A DNA stretch of 64,000 nucleotides from Enterococcus sp. MMGLQ5-1 (GTDB lineage Bacteria > Bacillota > Bacilli > Lactobacillales > Streptococcaceae). The position numbers were made by a program, and so were the translations under genes. The stretch spans positions 424,144 to 488,143 of the forward strand of contig NZ_JABJXU010000001.1 in NCBI RefSeq assembly GCF_013155265.1. The letters are read 5' to 3'. The notes under the pieces are model-generated. The model searched no databases. It worked only from the letters and a program-made list of their open reading frames with translations, and was not told where the DNA came from. Positions 9,101-17,161 of this stretch are shown in pieces (position 1 is the first letter of the stretch; each line of letters begins with the position of its first letter).

Positions 9101-9739
9101 CAATTACGTCAACAAATCAAAGGCTTAGGACCAGTTAATTTAGAAGCAATCGAGCAGTTTGAGACAATCAATCAGCGCTATGAATTTTTAACACAACAAA
9201 GAGAAGATTTAGAACGGGCGAAGGCCTTGCTTGAAACAACGATTAACGAAATGGATGGGGAGGTCAAGGCCCGCTTTTTATCAACCTTTGAGGCAATTAG
9301 ACTAGCGTTTAAGCAAACCTTTCCTCAAATGTTTAATGGTGGTGTTGCTGAGTTAATCCTAACCAATCCTGAGGATTTGCTAAATACTGGAATTGAAATT
9401 GAGGTGGAACCACCGGGAAAAAAAATTCAGAGCTTAAATTTGATGAGTGGGGGCGAAAAAGCTTTAACTGCTCTTGCCCTTCTTTTTGCGATTATTAAAG
9501 TGCGCACGATACCTTTTGTCGTCTTAGATGAGGTGGAGGCGGCTTTAGATGAAGCTAATGTGGCTCGCTTTGGGAATTATTTGCAAACCTTTGAGAACAA
9601 AAATCAATTTATTGTGGTGACACATCGAAAAGGGACGATGGAGGCCTGTGATGTGCTTTATGGTGTCACGATGCATGAGTCAGGCGTTTCCAAATTAGTT
9701 TCGGTGAAGCTAAAAAAGGCTGAGGCCTTAGTCAAATAA
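6188..9739 (+). CDS. smc: Chromosome segregation ATPase SMC
   Basis: A full-length SMC of 1183 residues. The N-terminal Walker A GPNGSGKSN is near residue 32. Two long coiled-coil arms follow, with a hinge around residues 505-670 that includes GLIGTVADLI and the Gly-rich GGSMSGGS. The C-terminal ABC signature LMSGGEKALTALALLF and Walker B PFVVLDEVEAALD close the head. SMC with ScpA and ScpB forms the condensin that organises and separates origins. Start ATG 6188 is preceded by AAAGGAG. It follows rnc and precedes a HAD hydrolase and ftsY, the usual order in streptococci and relatives. Confidence 0.98.
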   Translation: MYLKKIEINGFKSFANQTQIDLEMGVTGIVGPNGSGKSNITESLRWVLGEQSAKSLRGAKMPDIIFAGSGTRKPLGMAEVTLTLENSDRYLAIDHDEIVITRRLFKTGDSEFLINQKKVRLKDIQGLFMDTGLGRDSFSIISQGKVEAIFNSKPEERRGIFEEAAGVLKYKVRKKEAAQKILETNENIDRLADIIYELNQQLAPLKVQSEKAQRYLTLFEQFKTKDIQLNIQLIHQYKSSLEHKRELVNELNAELLALSTQFEQNDQHFLELKQSRRQLETVIEENQNQLLITSQLISELENQIQLTEASKNFNLQNLSEKEDQRAEKMAEKAQLELELGASLESEKIFKAQLERIKSDLTQIEAEMTQFAQTPEAILKTLRADYLKTVQEEAELGNQRSLLEQKLTTAEKEQGVQAEKMQALSQNQNSIELESKALVHEIAAQNQLLQASIKSYQSAEKSLSDEKVHFSEIQTAYFKKLDEKRITQSKLESLKSIQDNHSNYYRGVKELLNRKSTIDGLIGTVADLIDFDSKIELAVEVAIGGVAQQLVVNDEKVAAKCIQFLKDNKLGRATFLPLTTIKPRSLNPATQAQLEKVEGFIGILSEMIHYDAKLSPVFANLVGTTVLAKDFKTANQLAKIARFQVRIVTLTGELIAPGGSMSGGSRNKQTNFFTKNEIAGLSQKVKENESQIAAFELDLKAIQTKIEQMTAKLEAKRNQGEKARLKQSELQFQAAQLQTQLEHLANERLILNGAIEAIDLTNIEAKIQGISESINLISTKKEAIDKEVTAISASQEAVAQKRQAIEQRFHQAKSDLQVTEIKLNQATQLIETNRKKIADVEQAIDQFDSLKRSLEHSELEKTSSIQDLSGELSVATEKREELETKQIQLKFQREDFEAQQDELSQVINQVRQAIQKQETAKTKLELEIKQIQSKLNEQLVYLAEEYQLNNQQLERMTIDDQTDFAELKQSVSQLRQQIKGLGPVNLEAIEQFETINQRYEFLTQQREDLERAKALLETTINEMDGEVKARFLSTFEAIRLAFKQTFPQMFNGGVAELILTNPEDLLNTGIEIEVEPPGKKIQSLNLMSGGEKALTALALLFAIIKVRTIPFVVLDEVEAALDEANVARFGNYLQTFENKNQFIVVTHRKGTMEACDVLYGVTMHESGVSKLVSVKLKKAEALVK

Positions 9740-9767
9740 GAATTAATAATAGAAAAATGAGGTAGTG

Positions 9768-10568
9768 ATGATTAAGCTAATCGGAATCGATTTAGATGGT
9801 ACTTTATTGGATGATAAAAAGACAATTTCAGATCGTAATTTTCAAGCAATCGCACAAGCTAAAGCTAAAGGGGTTAAGGTAGTGATTACAACCGGTCGTC
9901 CCTTAAAAGCGATTGAGCATCTGTTAGAAGCGCTTGATTTATATGATGATGAAGATTTTAGCATTACTTTTAATGGTGGCTTAGTTCAAAAAAATCAAAC
10001 AGGTGATATTTTAGCTAAAACACCGATGAAATTTGAGCAGCTAGAAGTGCTAAATAATTTAACAAAGGCGTTAGGTATTCCGCTTGATGTAATCAGTGAT
10101 GGTACTGTCTACCAAATTCAAGGCAATCATCAATCATGGTATCAGCGCGCTAATCCAATTTTAAGCTTTACCCCAATTACTTTTGAACAGCTAGACCAAA
10201 ATTTAGTATACAATAAAGCAATTTCAGCCTATGATGCTAAAATTTTAGATCAAAGTATTGCAAAAATTTCAGATTTTTATTACGAGCATTTTGAGATTAT
10301 TAAATCAAGAGATATTTTACTTGAATTTATGCCTAAGGACGTAACGAAGGCAAGCGGCTTAGCTCAGCTAGCAGATTTACTGAACATCAAGCAAGATGAA
10401 GTGATGACAATTGGTGATGAAGAGAATGATTTATCAATGATTGAATGGGCTGGCTTGGGCGTTGCAATGGGCAACGCGGTTGAACTGATTCGCTCGGCAA
10501 GTAATGTAACAACTTTAGATAATAACCACGATGGTGTTGCCTTGGCAATTGAAAAATATGTTTTATGA
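9768..10568 (+). CDS. Cof-type HAD family phosphatase
   Basis: The 266-residue protein is a HAD-superfamily hydrolase with a Cof-type (IIB) cap. Motif I is GIDLDGTLLDD at the N-terminus (nucleophile Asp and acid Asp), motif II lies in ITTGRP, motif III is the Lys in PKDVTKASGL, and motif IV is GDEENDLSMI. The GVAMGNA block is typical of YidA/Cof phosphatases acting on sugar or cofactor phosphates; the substrate cannot be told. ATG 9768 is five bases after TGAGG; the GTG three bases upstream is too close. The position between smc and ftsY is conserved in related genomes. Confidence 0.92.
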   Translation: MIKLIGIDLDGTLLDDKKTISDRNFQAIAQAKAKGVKVVITTGRPLKAIEHLLEALDLYDDEDFSITFNGGLVQKNQTGDILAKTPMKFEQLEVLNNLTKALGIPLDVISDGTVYQIQGNHQSWYQRANPILSFTPITFEQLDQNLVYNKAISAYDAKILDQSIAKISDFYYEHFEIIKSRDILLEFMPKDVTKASGLAQLADLLNIKQDEVMTIGDEENDLSMIEWAGLGVAMGNAVELIRSASNVTTLDNNHDGVALAIEKYVL

Positions 10569-10590
10569 CTGCAATTAGAGGAGTACAATA

Positions 10591-11850
10591 ATGGGATTAT
10601 TTGATAAATTAAAAAAAGCTTTTACTAAACCGGATGACTATGTTGCGCCGCTAGATTCTACCGAAGCACCGCTTAGTGAAGCTCATTCTGAGGTTGAGGT
10701 AACTGAAAAGAACGCGGCCGAGCTTGATTTACCGCTTGACGAGGTTACTGAGGGTGAACAGGAGGGCGTTATCGATGACGAGGCTGCTGAAGAAGCGAGT
10801 GATGAAACAACAATAACTTTGAGTGAGCCTAAATCGGCTGATTTAGATACTAAGCAGGCTGAGATAGTCATTGAAGCGCAGGCTTCTGCTTCGTTAGTGC
10901 CTGAAACGAAATCGATTATTCAAGAAAAATACGAGAAGGGGCTCAAAAAGACACGAAAAACCTTCGGAGAGCGCCTAAATGAATTATTTGCCAATTTTCG
11001 TAGTGTTGATGAGGATTTCTTTGAAGAGCTTGAAGAAGCCTTGATTGGCGCCGACGTCGGTTTTGAAGTCTCATTAAAGATTTCTGAAGCTCTACGTCAG
11101 GAAGTTAAGCTAAAAAATGCTAAAAATAAAGCACAAATTCGCAATACGATTATTGAGAAAATGGTTTCTCTTTATGAGGCAGATGGTATTGATGAAAATA
11201 ATGATTTAAATCTGCAATCTGGCTTAACAGTTATGCTCTTTGTTGGTGTTAATGGTGTGGGCAAAACAACGTCAATTGGCAAATTAGCGCATACCTTTAA
11301 ACAGCAAGGTAAAAAGGTGATGCTAGCCGCAGCAGATACTTTTCGTGCCGGCGCCATTAATCAATTAGTTGAATGGGGTAATCGGGCTGATGTTGAGGTT
11401 GTCCGTGGTCCAGAGGGGGGGGATCCTGCCGCAGTAGTTTTTGACGCTATTGAGAGCGCTAAGGCTGAACAGGTGGATATTCTATTAATTGATACTGCTG
11501 GACGTTTACAAAATAAGGTTAACCTCATGAAAGAGCTGGAAAAAATTAATCGCGTAATTCAACGTGAGTTGCCAGATGCGCCTCATGAAACGCTTTTAGT
11601 TTTAGATGCCACAACTGGACAAAATGCGATTGAGCAAGCGAAGCAATTTAAAGAGGTCACTGGTTTGACTGGACTAGTATTATCTAAATTAGACGGTACA
11701 GCAAAGGGTGGGATTGTCTTAGCGATTCGTAGCTCGCTTCATTTACCTGTTAAGTTAGTTGGACTAGGTGAAGGTATTAATGATTTAGAAGCCTTTAATC
11801 CAGAAAACTTTATTATTGGGTTATTTAAAGATTTATTGGTTGTTGAATAA
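10591..11850 (+). CDS. ftsY: Signal recognition particle receptor FtsY
   Basis: A 419-residue SRP GTPase. Residues 1 to about 100 form a long acidic, Ala/Glu/Asp-rich A domain, longer than in many Firmicutes. The NG domain follows, with G1 GVNGVGKTTSIGKLA, the DTFRAGA insertion-box region, DTAGRL (G3) and SKLDGTAKGG (G4 region). FtsY docks SRP-ribosome complexes at the membrane for co-translational insertion. AGAGGAG precedes the ATG. A perfect 18-bp stem terminator follows immediately, ending the operon. Confidence 0.97.
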   Translation: MGLFDKLKKAFTKPDDYVAPLDSTEAPLSEAHSEVEVTEKNAAELDLPLDEVTEGEQEGVIDDEAAEEASDETTITLSEPKSADLDTKQAEIVIEAQASASLVPETKSIIQEKYEKGLKKTRKTFGERLNELFANFRSVDEDFFEELEEALIGADVGFEVSLKISEALRQEVKLKNAKNKAQIRNTIIEKMVSLYEADGIDENNDLNLQSGLTVMLFVGVNGVGKTTSIGKLAHTFKQQGKKVMLAAADTFRAGAINQLVEWGNRADVEVVRGPEGGDPAAVVFDAIESAKAEQVDILLIDTAGRLQNKVNLMKELEKINRVIQRELPDAPHETLLVLDATTGQNAIEQAKQFKEVTGLTGLVLSKLDGTAKGGIVLAIRSSLHLPVKLVGLGEGINDLEAFNPENFIIGLFKDLLVVE

Positions 11851-11852
11851 TA

Positions 11853-11897
11853 AAAAAACATTATTGATAAGCTAAAAAGTTATCAATAATGTTTTTT
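11853..11897. terminator. Bidirectional terminator, ftsY and lactonase gene
   Basis: AAAAAACATTATTGATAA (11853-11870) pairs perfectly with the 18 bases at 11880-11897. A and T tracts on either side serve both convergent genes. Confidence 0.9.
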
Positions 11898-11901
11898 ATT
11901 T

Positions 11902-12915
11902 TTAATCGATTTTTGGTAGGACACAAACAGCTTCAGGCACAAAAATATCTTTTTGTAGAAGCTCAAGTAGACCGGTGTGTGAGTCACGTGCAAATAAGGT
12001 AACATTATCACTATCTTGGTTTGCAACGATGAGATAGGCTTCATCTGTACTAAAGTTAAAATCACGTGGGATTCGACCCTCAGTACTGACATATTCTACT
12101 AAGCTGAGCTTGCCTACAGCATCCGTTTTGAAAATTGCAATTGAGTCGTGACCACGATTAGAGGCATAAACATATTTGCCATCACTAGAAATACGAATGG
12201 CCGCACCACCATTAAAATCAGTATGTTCAGCAGGAATTGTACTAATTTTTTGGAAGAGCTCAAAATCACCATAGCCATCATAAATTAAAACCTCGATTGT
12301 TGAATCTAATTCGCAAAATAGATAAGCAATTTTCATATTAGGACTAAAAACGAGATGGCGAGGGCCTGCTCCAGCAGTCGCATGGTAATTACCAATTTTT
12401 ATTAATTTATTATTTTGAATATCATAAGTTGTCACATTATCAGTACCTAGATCGCATGAAACTAAGTATTTATCTGGTGTCAAATCAGTGAAATGGACAT
12501 GAGGCGCCGCTTGATTCTCGTGTGGTCCACTACCTTGGTGGCGGACCTTATCTACCAAATTAAGACTGCCGTCACCTTGTCTTTGATAAACTAGTATTTC
12601 ACCCTTATGATAATTAGCGCCATAGACTAGGTCTCGCTTTTCATCAACAGCTAGATAGCATAGTGGCGCACCATCTTCAACAACATGATTGATTAGATTA
12701 AAGCTAGCATCGTAGGCCGCAATACCACCCTTTTTGTCAATTGAGCCAACGGTATAAAGATGGTTACTTGAATCAAAGGCAAGATAGGTTGGACTTGGTT
12801 CCTTAACGATCAATTCTAAATTTTCAAGCTGATTTGTTTCTGTATTTAGTTCGAGACTGTAAATCCCCTCACTCACACGTCTTGTATAAGTTCCAAAAAA
12901 TATTTTTTCGCTCAT
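11902..12915 (-). CDS. Lactonase family beta-propeller protein (6-phosphogluconolactonase-like)
   Basis: A 337-residue protein of the seven-bladed propeller lactonase family (YbhE/Pgl type, PF10282). It starts FFGTYTRRVSEGIYS and has repeating blade motifs such as GPRHLVFSPNMKIAYLF, SSDGKYVYASNRGHDSI and PRDFNFSTDEAYLIVAN. Family members can hydrolyse 6-phosphogluconolactone in the pentose phosphate pathway, but many are only inferred. I place the start at ATG 12915, after GAAGGGA. The open frame extends 24 bases further to a GTG without a ribosome-binding site. Confidence 0.85.
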   Translation of the reverse strand: MSEKIFFGTYTRRVSEGIYSLELNTETNQLENLELIVKEPSPTYLAFDSSNHLYTVGSIDKKGGIAAYDASFNLINHVVEDGAPLCYLAVDEKRDLVYGANYHKGEILVYQRQGDGSLNLVDKVRHQGSGPHENQAAPHVHFTDLTPDKYLVSCDLGTDNVTTYDIQNNKLIKIGNYHATAGAGPRHLVFSPNMKIAYLFCELDSTIEVLIYDGYGDFELFQKISTIPAEHTDFNGGAAIRISSDGKYVYASNRGHDSIAIFKTDAVGKLSLVEYVSTEGRIPRDFNFSTDEAYLIVANQDSDNVTLFARDSHTGLLELLQKDIFVPEAVCVLPKID

Positions 12916-13100
12916 TAATGTTTCATTCCCTTCACACACTTAATACACAAATATTCAAAATACAACATAGCATAAAATCCTTAAAAATTAAAATAAAAAG
13001 GCTTACAATTATTAATTATTAATTATTTCAGTTTGCTGTCTAAATACATAATTAAGAAATGTTTAGATAGTAGCTGATTAATTATACATTATTATTTTTA

Positions 13101-13109
13101 TGATATAAT
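13101..13109 (+). promoter_or_regulatory. Extended -10 promoter for the AI-2E family gene
   Basis: TGATATAAT is a perfect extended -10, 24 bp before the start codon. The -35 region is AT-rich and unconvincing. Confidence 0.6.
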
Positions 13110-13132
13110 TAAAGGCGTTATGGGAGGCGTTT

Positions 13133-14314
13133 ATGATAAAAAAAAATATTAATGAAAACAGTACAAAATCTAATAAAACTTGGTTTTATCGTTTGATTTT
13201 TGATAGTAAGGCAGTTACTAGTCTATTTATCATTCTTTTATTTCTTTTGATTATTTTAGTATTAACAAAAGTAGCTTATATTTTTCAACCAATTGGTCAA
13301 TTTTTGACTGTAATTGGTTTACCTGTCATTATGGCTGCTGTATTTTATTATTTACTGAAACCAATTGTTGATTTTGCAGATAAAAAGGGTGTACCGCGAA
13401 TGGTTTCAACAATTGTCCTTTTTATTGTTTTGGTCGCATTAATGGCATGGGGCTTAATTGTACTAATTCCAAATATTGAAAAGCAAATTACAAGCTTCAT
13501 GAATAATGTGCCGAATTATGTCAATATTATTGATGAAAAAGTTCAGGATTTCTTAACGAATCCAATGTATGACTCATTGCGTCCACAGGTTGATGAATTT
13601 ACGAATAATATCAATCAAAAAATTGTTGAATATGCCAAGGATTTTTCAACCAATGCCTTTGTTGGTGTAAGCTCCTTTGTTGGCAAAATTACGAGTGTTT
13701 TAGTTGGTATCATTACGATGCCCTTTATCCTGTATTATCTTCTAACAGATGGTGAAAAGCTAGTGCCCTATGTTGTTAGCTTCTTACCAGTCAAATGGCG
13801 TAAGCAAACAGCTACAGTTTTAAAAGAGGTTGATTCTCAAATTTCTTCATACATCAGAGGACAGATTATCGTTGCAATTTGTGTTGCTATTTTATTTATT
13901 ATTGGCTTTAATATCATAGGTTTAGATTATGCGATTACATTAGGTATTGTCGCTGGTATATTAAATATGATTCCTTATCTGGGTTCATTTTTAGCAATGG
14001 TGCCCGCAATTATTTTAGGGATTGTGGCAGGACCTGTGATGCTAGTCAAGGTAATTGTTGTTTTTGTGATTGAACAGACGTTAGAGGGTCGTGTTATTTC
14101 ACCACAGGTATTGGGTTCACAGCTTAAAATTCATCCAATAACGATTATTTTCGTATTGCTAACCAGTGGCAAATTATTTGGTGTGTTAGGTGTCATCATC
14201 GGTATTCCGGTTTACGCTTCGGCCAAAGTAGTTATTTCACATTTCTTCAATTGGTATCGAAATATTTCTGGCTTGTATGAAAATGAGCACGATGAGGTAA
14301 ATGATGAAGGCTAA
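13133..14314 (+). CDS. AI-2E family transporter (PerM-like)
   Basis: A 393-residue membrane protein with about seven or eight hydrophobic segments. It shows the family layout: paired N-terminal helices, a soluble stretch (about residues 120-180) and a C-terminal group. The segments TMPFILYYLLTDGEK and IRGQIIVAICVAILF are typical of the AI-2E exporter/PerM superfamily. Some relatives export autoinducer-2 or act as Na+/H+ antiporters, so the substrate is unknown. GGGAGG precedes the ATG. Its last 14 bases overlap the next gene, whose product is a degenerate AroB-like protein. Confidence 0.88.
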   Translation: MIKKNINENSTKSNKTWFYRLIFDSKAVTSLFIILLFLLIILVLTKVAYIFQPIGQFLTVIGLPVIMAAVFYYLLKPIVDFADKKGVPRMVSTIVLFIVLVALMAWGLIVLIPNIEKQITSFMNNVPNYVNIIDEKVQDFLTNPMYDSLRPQVDEFTNNINQKIVEYAKDFSTNAFVGVSSFVGKITSVLVGIITMPFILYYLLTDGEKLVPYVVSFLPVKWRKQTATVLKEVDSQISSYIRGQIIVAICVAILFIIGFNIIGLDYAITLGIVAGILNMIPYLGSFLAMVPAIILGIVAGPVMLVKVIVVFVIEQTLEGRVISPQVLGSQLKIHPITIIFVLLTSGKLFGVLGVIIGIPVYASAKVVISHFFNWYRNISGLYENEHDEVNDEG

Positions 14315-15281
14315 TCATCAGTCAGTCAATTTTTACTATGGCGAAACAATCTATCAGCGTCTTTTTGAGCTTCAAGATCAAGCAGTTTTAATATATAGTG
14401 AATTGTCGATTTATGAGCAATTTCAGACGAAGCTTGATAGTAGCTTGAAGGCTGAGTGGCTGCTGGCAGCAGAATCGCTTGATGATTGGACGCTTTTAAA
14501 AGAATTGAGTGTTTGGTTAGCGTCAAGAAATTGTCGATACCTATTAATCATTGGTAATCAAAAAGTGATGAATATTGGCTTATTTGTGGCTGCTAATACT
14601 GATTTAGAGGCAGTTTACCTTTTCCCAACAGAATTTGAAATGCTTAATCACTTGACAATGGGGGTAGGGCAAATTTTTGAGGGCTATCATCCAGTGTTGA
14701 AAGGGCACGCTCAAGTGACTTGGACGTCCTTTGATTTTACCTTTTTTGAACAAGGCTCACCGGATATTTTAGAGGTCTTTGAAACATTGGTTGAATACTA
14801 TTATTTTCAGGAAGATAAAAATTTAAATTTTTTATATTTGGATTTCAGAGGTCGTGAATTGATTAATCATCATAACCTTTATCCATTTGCCTCAGAAGTT
14901 GCTTTTTTTTCGGATTATCCAGAGGACTATTTTCGTTTGAAACGTTTTTTGCTGGAATATTTTAGTCGTGTGATGTCAGTAAAGGATATTAAAATGACTG
15001 CTTTTTTACTTTATCTATTCTTATCGCAGAAATACTATCAGACGGAGCTTAAGCTAGATAATTTAGTAAAATGGCTTACTTATTTAGGGTATCGTCTTGA
15101 GATGCCAGATAATTTGAGCTTAACACGCTTAATTGATCAGTTAAGCGTGGCATTTAATAATCAAATTGAACTTTGGTCAATGACTGATGGGCAATCAAAA
15201 CTGATTAGAATTGAAAAGCTAGAAATGTTAACGATTTTTAATCAGTATAAAGAGTTAGTTCAAGGAGTAATCGATGAATAG
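14301..15281 (+). CDS. Degenerate dehydroquinate-synthase-like protein (probable pseudoenzyme)
   Basis: The 326-residue product is not a textbook family member, but its layout follows AroB. YLLIIGNQKVMNIGLFVAA lines up with the AroB stretch around GGGVVGDLAGFVAA, and the next FPTEF matches the PTTLL region. Near the C-terminus LVKWLTYLGY and the following stretch resemble the AroB tail. The glycine-rich NAD loop and the Glu/His/His zinc ligands (AEVIKH, GHTLGHAVE and HGDAVA blocks) are not found, so catalysis is unlikely. It overlaps the permease by 14 bases and the TPR gene by 8. In Bacillus the aro cluster also precedes ypiA-ypiB, which supports descent from aroB. The present role is unknown. 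Confidence 0.5.
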   Translation: MMKANHQSVNFYYGETIYQRLFELQDQAVLIYSELSIYEQFQTKLDSSLKAEWLLAAESLDDWTLLKELSVWLASRNCRYLLIIGNQKVMNIGLFVAANTDLEAVYLFPTEFEMLNHLTMGVGQIFEGYHPVLKGHAQVTWTSFDFTFFEQGSPDILEVFETLVEYYYFQEDKNLNFLYLDFRGRELINHHNLYPFASEVAFFSDYPEDYFRLKRFLLEYFSRVMSVKDIKMTAFLLYLFLSQKYYQTELKLDNLVKWLTYLGYRLEMPDNLSLTRLIDQLSVAFNNQIELWSMTDGQSKLIRIEKLEMLTIFNQYKELVQGVIDE

Positions 15282-16530
15282 TCAAAAGGTGATTGATGAG
15301 ATTTTAAAACAGGATTTAGCTTCAGCTGAAATTAGCTTAGAATTAGCATTGCAGGCTGATTCAATTGATTCAATTGAAGAATTGGGAGATGCCCTAATGC
15401 GTTTAGGTTTTATTCAATGGGCGCAGCGCGTGTATGAAAAAATCCTAGAAATTGATAGTAAAAATAGTCATGTTAAGCTATCCTTGGCAGAAATTGCCAT
15501 TGAGGACGGACAGTCAGAAAAGGCACTTGACTATTTACTGGCTGTCCCTGAGACAGATGAGGCGTATGCCACAGCGCTGATGCTACAAGCGGATTTATAT
15601 CAGGCGGAAGGACTGTTAGATGTTGCCGAATTAAAAATAGCTGCTGCGGTCAAATTGACCGATGAGCCATTAGTTAAATTGGGCTTGGCAGAAATTTTAT
15701 TTGAAGCAGGCAAGTTTTCACAAGCGATTAAAAATTATGCTACCTTAGATGCAACCGAAATATTAGAAGAAACAAGGATTTCCATCTTTGAGCGAATCGG
15801 TACTTGTTATGCTTACTTGGGCAAATATGAACACGCCATTTCTTTTTTTGAAAAGGCGCTCGAGATTGAGATGACTGGTCAGTCCTTATGGGAATTAGCA
15901 AATCTATATTATTCGCTTGCCGAATATGATAAGGCAAATATTTATTTTAATCAATTAGCGATGTTTGAACCAGATTTTGAGGACTATCAATACTTGTACG
16001 CTAAATCCTTAATGGCTGAGGAGCTATTGCCAGAAGCGGCGGCAGTTATCAAGGATGGTCTCAGTAGAAATCAGTACCAGCCAAAATTGTTGCATTTGGC
16101 CTCTGAAAATAGCTATCGTTTACATCAATTTGATTTAGCTGAGAGCTATTTATGGGAAGCATTAAAGCTACCTGAATTAAATGACGAAACTGTTCGACGT
16201 TTAGCAAATTTATTAATTGAACGCAATCAATTTGCGACTGTCAAACAGCTATTGACAGAAAATCGAAAAATTAATGAGCTAGATTCAATCAGTCTTTGGA
16301 ATTTAGCAAAGGCCTATCAAGGCTTAGATGAGATTTCTTCTGCTGTGGAAATTTATCAATTAGCGAGTGAAGCCTTGCAGGCTGATCCAGAATTTTTAAA
16401 GGACTATGCGCTTTTCGCTAGAGAAAATGCCCTCTCTCTTCTAAAGCCACTTCAGCTGCTTGAGGCATATTTAGAAAATTATCCAAACGATAGTGCGATG
16501 TTTGATTTATTTTCAAGCTTTAATGACTAA
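15274..16530 (+). CDS. Tetratricopeptide repeat protein, YpiA-like
   Basis: A 418-residue soluble protein made almost wholly of TPR helices, for example YEHAISFFEKALEIE, YDKANIYFNQLAMFEP and FDLAESYLWEALKLPE. No signal peptide or membrane segment is seen. AAGGAG lies before ATG 15274, and the start overlaps the upstream gene by 8 bases. A TPR protein next to a UPF0302/YpiB-like protein is the ypiA-ypiB order known from Bacillus downstream of aromatic amino acid genes. A scaffold role is likely; partners are unknown. Confidence 0.8.
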   Translation: MNSQKVIDEILKQDLASAEISLELALQADSIDSIEELGDALMRLGFIQWAQRVYEKILEIDSKNSHVKLSLAEIAIEDGQSEKALDYLLAVPETDEAYATALMLQADLYQAEGLLDVAELKIAAAVKLTDEPLVKLGLAEILFEAGKFSQAIKNYATLDATEILEETRISIFERIGTCYAYLGKYEHAISFFEKALEIEMTGQSLWELANLYYSLAEYDKANIYFNQLAMFEPDFEDYQYLYAKSLMAEELLPEAAAVIKDGLSRNQYQPKLLHLASENSYRLHQFDLAESYLWEALKLPELNDETVRRLANLLIERNQFATVKQLLTENRKINELDSISLWNLAKAYQGLDEISSAVEIYQLASEALQADPEFLKDYALFARENALSLLKPLQLLEAYLENYPNDSAMFDLFSSFND

Positions 16531-16554
16531 TTATAATTTTAAAGAGGTGATTAA

Positions 16555-16953
16555 ATGATTCGAGAACAATTACTTGAGGTTAGACGAGAGTTTAACTTTC
16601 ATAAGCGTGAAATTTATTTTATTATTGATTATTTAATTGATCACCCAGCAATTTTAGAGCATGCTATGCCAGCTAGTGAAAATTTAACAAAACCATATCT
16701 CTTGATTCAAGAGGCACTACCACAGATTGTTTATGAGAATGAGCAAGAGAGGATAGTTGAAGATATTCGAATGATTTGGCGTTTACAAAAACATTTTAAT
16801 CAGCCTTTTGATTTGGTAATTGTCAATGAAGCCTATCAACAAATGCAGGAAAAGACTTTGAATCATTTAATGCAAGAGATTAATCAGGCAATCGATCAGC
16901 AAGACGAGCGGTTATTTAATGAACTTACAGAAAAAATTCACAAACTTATTTGA
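16555..16953 (+). CDS. UPF0302/YpiB-like protein with IDEAL-type C-terminus
   Basis: The 132-residue protein starts with a segment (REIYFIIDYLIDHPAILEHA and ERIVEDIRMIWRL) resembling the YpiB N-terminal domain. It ends with INQAIDQQDERLFNELTEK, similar to the IDEAL domain (roughly ALdxxDxxxFxxL). Position directly after a TPR gene supports a YpiB-like assignment. YpiB in Bacillus is linked to post-translational control of lipid A-like or respiratory proteins only weakly, so no firm function is given. AAAGAGGTG precedes the ATG. No terminator is obvious before the alsS promoter. Confidence 0.6.
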   Translation: MIREQLLEVRREFNFHKREIYFIIDYLIDHPAILEHAMPASENLTKPYLLIQEALPQIVYENEQERIVEDIRMIWRLQKHFNQPFDLVIVNEAYQQMQEKTLNHLMQEINQAIDQQDERLFNELTEKIHKLI

Positions 16954-16998
16954 TAAATACGTTTAATCACAAGGCTCTATATATTTTAAGCAATATAT

Positions 16999-17027
16999 TT
17001 CACAAAATAAAATAACAGTGTTATGAT
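16999..17027 (+). promoter_or_regulatory. alsS promoter
   Basis: TTCACA (16999-17004), a 17-bp spacer and TATGAT (17022-17027); each box is one mismatch from consensus. The predicted start near 17034 is just upstream of the structured leader. Confidence 0.65.
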
Positions 17028-17044
17028 AATAGCTATAAGAAAGT

Positions 17045-17127
17045 CCCGCATCGCTCTAAGGATTCATGTAAATGAATTCACCTAGTAGTTTGGTGCGGGT
17101 TAAAATCGCCTAAAAATGCGAAGGCGA
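17045..17127 (+). promoter_or_regulatory. Structured 5' leader of alsS-aldB, possible cis-regulatory RNA
   Basis: CCCGCATC (17045-17052) pairs with GGTGCGGG (17092-17099), including one G-U. Inside is a near-hairpin GGATTCAT/ATGAATTC around GTAA. A second stem TCGCC/GGCGA (17106-17110/17123-17127) follows, then the ribosome-binding site. I do not recognise a known riboswitch class and there is no terminator in the leader, so any control would be at translation. Confidence 0.5.
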
Positions 17128-17161
17128 ATAGTGAAATGACTAAATATTAAGGGTGGAAAAA

